Below, in pieces: positions 8,370 through 15,668 of a DNA stretch of 37,486 nt (position 1 is its first letter; every line of letters starts with the position of its first letter). Under the pieces are notes generated by a model that had not been told where the DNA came from, made no database searches, and saw nothing but the letters and a program-made list of their open reading frames with translations. A program made the position numbers and the translations under genes. This stretch comes from Streptomyces torulosus (GTDB lineage: Bacteria; Actinomycetota; Actinomycetes; Streptomycetales; Streptomycetaceae), in contig NZ_LIRK01000345.1 of assembly GCF_001419765.1 (NCBI RefSeq), forward strand, positions 1-37,486. The letters run 5' to 3'.

Positions 8370-8846
8370 ATGAGACGCATACGACTCGGAGTCGGCGCGG
8401 CGTTCGCCGCGGGGACGCTCGCCGTCACCGGCCTCGCTCTCGCCCCCAGCGCCGCGGCCGTCACCCCGCAGTCCGCGACGATCAACGCCAGCTGTGCGAT
8501 CGGCGGCTCCGGCGCGGCCACGCTCACGGCCACCCAGGACGGCACGTCCGCCACCGTGACCCTCTCCTCCTCGGAGATCACCGCACCGATCGCCTTCGCC
8601 GAGGACTCCATCCAGTCGACGCTCACCTTCGTGAAGGCGGGCGGCGGCACCACCTCCTTCACCGGCACCGAGAACCCGGCGCTGGCCGCCGGCGACGGCA
8701 TGGTCGTCGGCCCGCTCACCGGCACCGTCGCCCCCGGCGACAGCCTGGAGGCGTACGGCGGCTCCCTGCAGATGGTCGTCTTCGGCTTCCCCGTGAACTG
8801 CACGGCGAGCGGACCGCAGTCGCCGGGCCCGTTCGTCTTCGACTGA
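8370..8846 (+). CDS. Small secreted protein of unknown function
   Basis: Exported protein of 158 aa. A signal peptide is clear: MRRIR, a hydrophobic core (LGVGAAFAAGTLAVTGLALA) and an AXA site (PSAAA before VTPQ), so mature protein starts near residue 31. The mature part is Thr/Ser/Gly-rich with two cysteines (INASCAIG and PVNCTAS), likely one disulfide, and a beta-rich look. The start at 8370 is fixed by AGGGAAGGGA about 9 nt upstream; an in-frame ATG at 8346 precedes that RBS. Single-gene unit ending at a strong bidirectional hairpin. No family recognised; a sporulation or cell-surface role would be a guess. Confidence 0.82.
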   Translation: MRRIRLGVGAAFAAGTLAVTGLALAPSAAAVTPQSATINASCAIGGSGAATLTATQDGTSATVTLSSSEITAPIAFAEDSIQSTLTFVKAGGGTTSFTGTENPALAAGDGMVVGPLTGTVAPGDSLEAYGGSLQMVVFGFPVNCTASGPQSPGPFVFD

Positions 8847-8862
8847 GCCGAGCGCCCATGAG

Positions 8863-8901
8863 TGAGGGGTGGTGCGACCCGCGGGCCCGCACCACCCCTC
8901 A
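8863..8901. terminator. Bidirectional hairpin terminator
   Basis: TGAGGGGTGGTGCG (8863-8876) pairs perfectly with CGCACCACCCCTCA (8888-8901), a 14-bp stem with an 11-nt loop. It sits between the convergent 3' ends of the secreted protein gene and the P-II gene and can serve both. There is no U-tract, as is common in Streptomyces. Confidence 0.85.
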
Positions 8902-8917
8902 TGCCGGTTCCGTCGCC

Positions 8918-9460
<543 letters not shown>

Positions 9461-9479
9461 TCACAACCTCCGCGTTCAC

Positions 9480-9495
9480 TTGATCGGGTGATCAA
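9480..9495. promoter_or_regulatory. TTGATC-N4-GATCAA inverted repeat
   Basis: Perfect 6-bp arms with a 4-bp spacer, lying about 225 bp from the P-II start and 255 bp from the era start in the divergent spacer. Possible operator. Confidence 0.3.
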
Positions 9496-9737
9496 TGTCG
9501 AACGCGCAGTGGCATCTCGTACGGATGCGTACATTCGGTTGTGGCGATGCGGGGCCGAGTCAGCGGTCCCTGGCCCACCCCGACAGCCCCGGGGTGCGAC
9601 TGGACGCAAACGACGCATCACCGCCAGTGATGCCCGTTGTGCAAGCCCGGGACTCCAGCACCGGGTAGTTGACCTTGAACTTCCAGCTCACGGCGTTACG
9701 AGGGAGGGCTCAGGGCAGACGGGCTCTGTCGATCAGG

Positions 9738-9743
9738 GACAAT
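9738..9743 (+). promoter_or_regulatory. Putative -10 (GACAAT) of era
   Basis: GACAAT ends 7 nt before the ATG at 9751, giving a leaderless geometry. It overlaps an alternative in-frame ATG at 9742. Confidence 0.35.
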
Positions 9744-9750
9744 GGGCGCC

Positions 9751-10704
9751 ATGAGCGTTCGTACCCAGTCATCCGAGCAGCCGGCCGAGGCCGCCCACCG
9801 CGCCGGTTTCGCCTGCTTCGTGGGCCGCCCCAACGCGGGCAAGTCCACCCTCACGAACGCTCTGGTCGGCCAGAAGGTGGCGATCACGGCGAACCAGCCG
9901 CAGACGACGCGGCACACGGTCCGCGGCATCGTGCACCGGCCGGACGCCCAGCTGATCCTGGTCGACACCCCCGGCCTCCACAAGCCGCGCACGCTGCTGG
10001 GGGAGCGCCTCAACGACGTCGTCCGCACCACGTGGGCCGAGGTCGACGTGATCGGCTTCTGCCTCCCGGCGAACGAGAAGCTCGGCCCCGGTGACCGGTT
10101 CATCGCCAAGGAGCTGGCGTCCATCAAGAAGACGCCGAAGATCGCGATCGTCACCAAGACCGACCTCGTGGAGGGGCAGCGGCTCGCCGAGCAGCTCATC
10201 GCGATCGACCAGCTCGGCAAGGAGCTGGGCTTCGAGTGGGCCGAGATCGTCCCGGTGTCGGCCGTCGGCGACAAGCAGGTCGACCTGCTGGCCGACCTGA
10301 TCGTCCCCCTCCTGCCGGAGGGCCCCGCCCTCTACCCCGAGGGCGACCTCACCGACGAGCCCGAGCAGGTCATGATCGCCGAGCTCATCCGGGAGGCCGC
10401 GCTGGAGGGCGTCCGCGACGAGCTGCCGCACTCCATCGCCGTCGTCGTCGAGGAGATGCTGCCCCGCGAGGGCCGCCCCGCCGACAAGCCCCTCCTCGAC
10501 ATCCACGCCTTCGTCTACATCGAGCGCCCCAGCCAGAAGGGCATCATCATCGGCCCCAAGGGCAAGCGCCTGAAGGACGTCGGCATCAAGTCCCGCAAGC
10601 AGATCGAGGCGCTGCTGGGCACCCCGGTCTTCCTGGACCTCCATGTGAAGGTCGCCAAGGACTGGCAGCGGGACCCCAAGCAGCTGCGCCGCCTGGGCTT
10701 CTGA
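9751..10704 (+). CDS. era: GTPase Era (30S ribosomal subunit assembly)
   Basis: Essential-type ribosome assembly GTPase of 317 aa. G1 GRPNAGKS is at residues 25-32, G3 DTPGLH at 72-77, G4 TKTD at 135-138. The C-terminal KH RNA-binding domain (about 215-300) contains IIIGPKGKRLKDVGIKSRKQIE and ends KDWQRDPKQLRRLGF. Era binds the 3' end of 16S rRNA, in keeping with ybeY in the same block. There are two possible ATGs, 9742 and 9751; the second leaves a normal distance to AGGGA and to the -10-like hexamer. Ends 12 bp from the convergent DUF4913 gene. Confidence 0.96.
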   Translation: MSVRTQSSEQPAEAAHRAGFACFVGRPNAGKSTLTNALVGQKVAITANQPQTTRHTVRGIVHRPDAQLILVDTPGLHKPRTLLGERLNDVVRTTWAEVDVIGFCLPANEKLGPGDRFIAKELASIKKTPKIAIVTKTDLVEGQRLAEQLIAIDQLGKELGFEWAEIVPVSAVGDKQVDLLADLIVPLLPEGPALYPEGDLTDEPEQVMIAELIREAALEGVRDELPHSIAVVVEEMLPREGRPADKPLLDIHAFVYIERPSQKGIIIGPKGKRLKDVGIKSRKQIEALLGTPVFLDLHVKVAKDWQRDPKQLRRLGF

Positions 10705-10716
10705 CCCACCCGCCCG

Positions 10717-11184
10717 TCAGTCCAGGGCGAACGGGTTCCTCGACGTCGGCAGACGCTGGTCGTCGAACAGCTCGGCCGGGGGCGTCTCCACGAGGAGCGG
10801 CTCCGGGGGGTTGTGGCCGTCCGCGCACCGCGTGAAGGGGCCGGTGACGGGGTCGAGCAGGGCCCGCACCGTCGGGTCGAGGTGGTGGACCCACCAGTTG
10901 GACATGCCGAGGCCGGCGTCCCAGCGCAGTGCCTCCCAGGCCCGCCACAGCGAGTCCAGCCGGGACAGCGCCTCGGGGTGGCGGTACCACTCGGGACACC
11001 ACACCCGTCCGGAGCCCGGGGCCGGGCGGGAGACGAAGTGGACGAAGCGGTCCGTGACGAACTCGCCGACATTGCCGTAGAACAGCTCCGCCGGCCGGGC
11101 GGCGCTCTCCTCGTCCCGCCGGATGTCCTCGACGGACTCCTCCTGGAACTCCTCCCGCCCGGTGCCGGCCGACGGTGATGTCAT
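10717..11184 (-). CDS. DUF4913 family protein
   Basis: Cytoplasmic protein of 155 aa. An acidic N-terminal tail (about 1-30) is followed by the DUF4913 core: LFYGNVGEFVTDRF, WCPEWYRHPEALSRLDSLWRAWEALR, GMSNWWVHHLDPTVRALL and GPFTRC. DUF4913 has no assigned function; relatives are often found on actinobacterial plasmids and integrative elements. The ATG comes 4 nt after the stop of the large trypsin-TPR gene, and AGAGGAG lies inside that gene's end, so it is the translationally coupled third gene of the Trypco2 operon. That linkage suggests a partner, target or effector in the same system. Confidence 0.85.
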   Translation of the reverse strand: MTSPSAGTGREEFQEESVEDIRRDEESAARPAELFYGNVGEFVTDRFVHFVSRPAPGSGRVWCPEWYRHPEALSRLDSLWRAWEALRWDAGLGMSNWWVHHLDPTVRALLDPVTGPFTRCADGHNPPEPLLVETPPAELFDDQRLPTSRNPFALD

Positions 11185-11188
11185 CGCG

Positions 11189-14100
11189 TCACACTCCTCT
11201 TCGCAGCTGTACGTCGACGGCCTCCGCATGGCGGCCGACCCGCTCCAGGGCCTTGGCCAGCCCCTCGACGATCCACCTGAGCCCGTTCTGCTTGCTCGGG
11301 TCCCCCGCCACCACGTCCCGGTAGAGACGCAGGGCCCGCCGGGCCGGCCGCAGCGCACGGGCGGCCCGCCGTACGTCGTGCCGCCCGCACAGGCTCAGCG
11401 TCTCGCCCAGCCCGTGCAGCAGCCACGCGGCGTCCTCCGGCGGCTGATCGTGGCGCGCGAGCAGCGCCACGCACGCCTCCTCCGCTTCCAGCGCGGTCCG
11501 CCAGGCCGCCGCGTCCTCGCCCGCCCTCGCCCGGCTGTTGGCCAGCCGCAGCAGGGCGGAACAGAAGGGCCACTCCTGGCCTTCCGGGTCCACGGCGAGG
11601 AATCCGCGGCGCAGCCGCACCTCGTGCTCCGCGACCCGCACGGCCTCGGGGAAGACGCTCGCCTTCAGCAGGGCCCGGCACAACGCCGCGCACGTCATGG
11701 CCAGTTGCTCCTCCTGGGCCGGGTCGGCGGCCGCCAGCTCCACCCGCAGGCCGTACGCCTCGCGCAGCGCGGTCACCGCCCGGTCGGCCAGCGCCCAGGA
11801 CGTCCCGTAGCTGGAGCCGAGGTCGTGCAGACACTCGGCCAGCCCCCGGCGCGCGCCCTCGTCGACCCGGGCCAGCCGCCGGTAGTGCGGCAGCGCCTGG
11901 CGCAGCACGATCCGTACGGCGATCTGCCGGTCGTGGCGCCAGTACAGGTCGGAAAGGTCGTGGAGCGCGTTGGCGTAGCCCTCGGTGTAGAGGCCCGGGG
12001 CGTACTCGCTCAGCCGCCGCCGGACGGCGAGCCCCTCGTTCAGCGCGTCGAGCGCGTCGGCGGGGCGGCCCAGGACGTCGTAGGAACGGGCCAGCCCCAG
12101 AGCCGTGCCGGACCTCGAGTTCAGGTCGCTGGCGCTGAGCGGTTCGGCGCGCGCGTAGGCCTCCAGGGCCTCCCTCGCACGCTCCGCCGCCGCCTCGTGG
12201 TCGCCCGCGCGGGAGAGGAACGTGGCGAGGGTGCCGAGCGACTGGGCGAGGGCCGGCACCGCCGTCCCGTAGGGTTCCCGCGCCATCGCCCGGCGGTGCT
12301 CGATCGCCTCGTCGACACAGGCCCGCGCGGCGGTGTCGTCGCCCGCCAGGTGGTGTTCCCAGGCCAGGTTGTGCAGCATCTGCGCCAGGGTGGGCCGGTG
12401 GACGGCGGGGAGCTCCTCGGCCAGGGGGCGCATCAGACCGATGGCCTCCCGCAGCAGCGCCATGCACTCGGTGTGCGGGCGTCCGGCGGAGTCCAGGTCG
12501 ACGGCGAGGCTCATCAGGGCGCGCGCGAGGTCGGCGGTGTACGCGTCGGGGTTCTCACCGGCCAGCCGGCGGGACGCCTCGACCGCCTCCTCGCTGAGCG
12601 ACACCGCCTCCGGATGCCGCTGGAAGCGCCACAGGCTCGCGCCCCGCTCCGCGAGCGCCCGGGTGAGCAGCAGCGGATCGAGATCGGGCCGCCGCGCCAC
12701 CAGGTCCCGGGCCCGGCGGACGGCCTCGGCGCTGTGGTCGTCGGACCGGGCGACCTGATCGAAGCCGAGCGCGCTCGGGTCGAGCCGCCAGACCACCTGG
12801 GACTGGTGGATGAGGGCCCGCACGAGTCCGCTCCCGCGTCGCTCGCCCTCCTCACCGCCCTCTTCGCCGCCCGCTTCGTCCGCTTCCTCCGCGAGCGCGC
12901 GGAACAGGTCCAGCGCCCGGCCGCCGACGTCGTGCGCCCGCGCGGGGCTCCCCGTCGTCCGCAGGGCCTGGGAGAGCATCAGCAGCGAGTCGGCCCACTC
13001 CGTGCGGTGGGTCGCCGTCCCGTCGGCCGCGAGCCGCTCCCGCAGCTCCGCCGCCGCGGCTGCCGCCTCCCGGGCCCGCGCCCAGTCGCCGACCGCCGAC
13101 TGCCGTTCCGCCAGGTTGTGCAGCGCCCACGCCCGGTCGCGCAGGGCCCGCGGGTCGTCCCCGGCGGCCCCGCACAGCCCGCTCAGCGCGCGGGCGACGT
13201 CGAGGGCGTACTCCCGCAGCACATGGGACTGTTCGGGCAGGGTGTCGGAGTGCGCGCGCAGCACGGCCGCGGTCAGCGGCGCGTCGGCGGGCAGCGAGCG
13301 CAGCGTCTCCCGCAGCCGGCCGATGACGGTGTACGCCTCCTCGGCGCGGCCCGCGTTGGCGTGGGCGACGGCCGCACGGGCCAGCACGGTGAGGGTCTGC
13401 ACCCGCTGGTGGTCCGGCGCCCGGTCGAACAGCAGCCCGAGCAGTCGGGGGTCGAGGAGGATCTGCTCGCAGGCGTGGGTCTCCGCCAGCCGGTCGGGCT
13501 CCAACTGGCCCCAGTAGCGGTCGTCGGCCGACGGGTACAGGTCGCGCAGCCAGGCGGCGACCTCGGCGATCAGCAGCGGCGACTCGGCGGGCAGCAGCCG
13601 CGCCACGGTCGCGTGCGCCTCCGTCTCACCGAGCGCGGGGCACAGGACGGCCGCCGCCACCGCCCGGGCGAGCAGCCCGTCGCCGAGCCGGCCGAGACCC
13701 CGGCGGTCGGCACTCTCGTGCCAGTACTTCGTCTCGTGCTCCAGCAGCTCCGCCTCCAGGCTCTCCCCGTCCTGCGAGGGGAGCCGGACCCGGCGCAGCA
13801 GCGCCGCGAGAGCCGCCATCTGCACGGTCAGCGCCGTCTCGGCGCCCGGGGCGGCCGTGGCGCGGCGGGCCGGGAGGGTCTCGGCGAGCCCGGCCCAGTC
13901 GACGTCCGGGTCGCCGGTGGCCTCGGCGAGCCGGCGGGACAGGTCACGGGCCGCCGTGCGGAAGGCGTGTTCGCGGTCGGGGGCGGCGGGGCTGAGCGCG
14001 TGCAGCCGGATCTCGCGCAGGCCGCGGGCGGCCCGGGTCTGCCAGGTGCCCAGGGAGCGGGCGAGCAGCAGCAGCCGCACCGGGTGCCGGGCCTGCTCGG

Positions 14101-15169
14101 TGCGCTGGCGCAGCTGCCTGACCAGCTCGGGCCGGGTCTCGGCGTAGTCGACGACCAGCAGCAGCGGATGCCGGACACCGCGCAGCACGTCGAGGTCGGG
14201 CGGGTCGTGGACCACCTGCCCCGCCACCCAGCCCAGGTCCCGCATACGGGCCGTCAGCCGCCGGGCCAGCCGGGTCTTGCCCTGGCCGCCGGGGGCGGTG
14301 ATCACACGGACGGCGGGGAAACCGCCCGAGTCCGTCAGACACCACCGCTCCAGCTGTTCGAGGGTGTCCTCCCTGCCGTGGAACGACACGACCTCGGCGT
14401 CGGCCCGCAGCAGCATGCTGGGCGAGCCGATCTCCCGTTTGGGCGGCGCCTGCTCCAACAGCCGGGCCAGCTCGGCGGGTTCGGCCTGCGGGTCGACGGA
14501 GGTCGCCCGCCTCACCACCGCCCGGAACCCGTCGAGGGCCAGCAGGTCCTCGCTCCGCGTGTACGTCAGCCGGGTGCCCTGGCCGGGCCGGCGGTCGTAC
14601 TGCACCACCCCGAGCAGCAGGGCCCCGCCGTCCGCGAAGACGGCCGCGCCCGACATCCCGGACCACGACGTGGTGCGTGCGGCGGTCGTACCGTCGAGTC
14701 CCGACAGGTCCGCCCGGAGGGGGCCTGCGTCGTCGAGGATCTCGTGGGGTGGACCGGCGTGCGGGCGTACCCGGCCGATCAGCACCTCCCGGTCCCGGCG
14801 GCCGGCCGCGGTCCGCTGCTGGCGGGGGAAGCCCAGGGCGGCGACCGGGATCTCCGTGCCGACGGTGACGCACCGGCCCCAGCGCTGCGGGCGGCGGCCG
14901 AAGGCCCCGCGCAGCGTGCTCGGCGGCGACCACCGCCCGTCGTCGGCGGGGATCTCCAGCAGCGCGGCGTCCACGGTCTCCCCGTCGTCCCGCCGCCACC
15001 GCACCACCACCGGGAACCGCTCCGTCCCGCCGGGCAGGGACACCGTGATCGCGCCGTCCGCCTCCGGGGGCACCAGATGCGCGGCGGTCAGCACCAGCCG
15101 GGGCGCGACGAGATAGCCGCTGCCGAAGCCCGCGCCACCGCGGACCTGGACGACCTGCGTCTCCTCCAC
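11189..15169 (-). CDS. Trypsin-like protease / P-loop NTPase / TPR protein (conflict-system type)
   Basis: Protein of 1326 aa without a signal peptide or membrane segment. Part 1, about 1-220: a trypsin-like domain with GSGYLVAPRLVLTAAHLV (His31), Asp67 in ETVDAALLEIP and Ser173 in WSGMSGAAVF, so the catalytic triad looks complete. Part 2, about 255-600: a STAND/AAA-type NTPase opening with GREDTLEQLERW, Walker A APGGQGKT (292-299) and Walker B LLLVVDYAE (Asp341). Part 3, about 600-1326: degenerate tetratricopeptide repeats rich in Ala, Leu and Arg. The GTG start is placed by the trypsin N-terminus. It is preceded by a Trypco2 gene and followed by DUF4913. Known family context: such fusions are predicted sensors in which TPRs recognise a trigger, the NTPase switches or oligomerises and the protease is the effector. 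The specific trigger and substrate are unknown. Confidence 0.88.
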   Translation of the reverse strand: MEETQVVQVRGGAGFGSGYLVAPRLVLTAAHLVPPEADGAITVSLPGGTERFPVVVRWRRDDGETVDAALLEIPADDGRWSPPSTLRGAFGRRPQRWGRCVTVGTEIPVAALGFPRQQRTAAGRRDREVLIGRVRPHAGPPHEILDDAGPLRADLSGLDGTTAARTTSWSGMSGAAVFADGGALLLGVVQYDRRPGQGTRLTYTRSEDLLALDGFRAVVRRATSVDPQAEPAELARLLEQAPPKREIGSPSMLLRADAEVVSFHGREDTLEQLERWCLTDSGGFPAVRVITAPGGQGKTRLARRLTARMRDLGWVAGQVVHDPPDLDVLRGVRHPLLLVVDYAETRPELVRQLRQRTEQARHPVRLLLLARSLGTWQTRAARGLREIRLHALSPAAPDREHAFRTAARDLSRRLAEATGDPDVDWAGLAETLPARRATAAPGAETALTVQMAALAALLRRVRLPSQDGESLEAELLEHETKYWHESADRRGLGRLGDGLLARAVAAAVLCPALGETEAHATVARLLPAESPLLIAEVAAWLRDLYPSADDRYWGQLEPDRLAETHACEQILLDPRLLGLLFDRAPDHQRVQTLTVLARAAVAHANAGRAEEAYTVIGRLRETLRSLPADAPLTAAVLRAHSDTLPEQSHVLREYALDVARALSGLCGAAGDDPRALRDRAWALHNLAERQSAVGDWARAREAAAAAAELRERLAADGTATHRTEWADSLLMLSQALRTTGSPARAHDVGGRALDLFRALAEEADEAGGEEGGEEGERRGSGLVRALIHQSQVVWRLDPSALGFDQVARSDDHSAEAVRRARDLVARRPDLDPLLLTRALAERGASLWRFQRHPEAVSLSEEAVEASRRLAGENPDAYTADLARALMSLAVDLDSAGRPHTECMALLREAIGLMRPLAEELPAVHRPTLAQMLHNLAWEHHLAGDDTAARACVDEAIEHRRAMAREPYGTAVPALAQSLGTLATFLSRAGDHEAAAERAREALEAYARAEPLSASDLNSRSGTALGLARSYDVLGRPADALDALNEGLAVRRRLSEYAPGLYTEGYANALHDLSDLYWRHDRQIAVRIVLRQALPHYRRLARVDEGARRGLAECLHDLGSSYGTSWALADRAVTALREAYGLRVELAAADPAQEEQLAMTCAALCRALLKASVFPEAVRVAEHEVRLRRGFLAVDPEGQEWPFCSALLRLANSRARAGEDAAAWRTALEAEEACVALLARHDQPPEDAAWLLHGLGETLSLCGRHDVRRAARALRPARRALRLYRDVVAGDPSKQNGLRWIVEGLAKALERVGRHAEAVDVQLRRGV

Positions 15170-15193
15170 CGTTCGGCCCCCGCGCGCCCCGGC

Positions 15194-15502
15194 CTACTCG
15201 ACGTCGCCCACGGCGACGTCGCCGCCGCCGTGGTGCTCCGGCTTCAGCGTCAGGGTCACCCGCTGCACCGACCGCGTCGCGCGCTCCGTGCGGGCGTCGG
15301 CCTCCACGACACCGAACCGCAGCGCCCCGCCGCCGTTGCGGGTCCGCACCAGCTCGACCTCGAACTCCGCGGTGATCTCCCCCACCACGAACCGCAGCGG
15401 GGACCCCTGCCCGCGCCGCTGCGCCTCCGCGAGCTGCGTCCGCAGCACCTCGACGGCATCGGCCAGGTCCAGCCAGTCCTCTTCCCGACCACCGCTCGCC
15501 AT
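15194..15502 (-). CDS. Trypco2 (trypsin-co-occurring domain) protein
   Basis: Small protein of 102 aa matching the Trypco2 pattern: WLDLADAVEVLRTQLAEAQ helix, then the beta-rich GSPLRFVVGEITAEFEVELVRTRNGGGALRFGVVEADA, and the closing QRVTLTLKPE. By family knowledge it occurs next to trypsin-NTPase-TPR proteins and is thought to bridge or recruit the protease domain. Good RBS (GGAGGG, about 7 nt before the ATG at 15502). First gene of the operon; the large protease gene starts 24 nt after its stop. Confidence 0.85.
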   Translation of the reverse strand: MASGGREEDWLDLADAVEVLRTQLAEAQRRGQGSPLRFVVGEITAEFEVELVRTRNGGGALRFGVVEADARTERATRSVQRVTLTLKPEHHGGGDVAVGDVE

Positions 15503-15538
15503 GACCCGCCCTCCGTCACCCCGTCACCGTGCGCGCCC

Positions 15539-15544
15539 ATCCTA
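15539..15544 (-). promoter_or_regulatory. -10 element TAGGAT of the Trypco2 operon
   Basis: On the minus strand TAGGAT matches the Streptomyces housekeeping -10 consensus and lies 36 nt before the ATG at 15502. A good -35 at 17-18 bp spacing was not evident, so the promoter may depend on an activator. Confidence 0.5.
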
Positions 15545-15604
15545 GTGACCTCGCATCAGGAGCCCCCAGCGGCAACCCACTTCACCTCCCGGGGGCCGGA
15601 ACAC

Positions 15605-15647
15605 GAACGTGCCGTCGCCCCCGGCGGCCGGGGGCGACGGCACGTTC
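15605..15647. terminator. Very long perfect hairpin terminator
   Basis: 20-bp perfectly complementary arms at 15605-15624 and 15628-15647 with a 3-nt loop. It lies just after the stop of the arginine deiminase gene (15669) and upstream of the Trypco2 promoter, so it should stop leftward transcription from entering the Trypco2 operon. Confidence 0.9.
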
Positions 15648-15668
15648 AGGCCGGGTGCGCGGGGTCCG

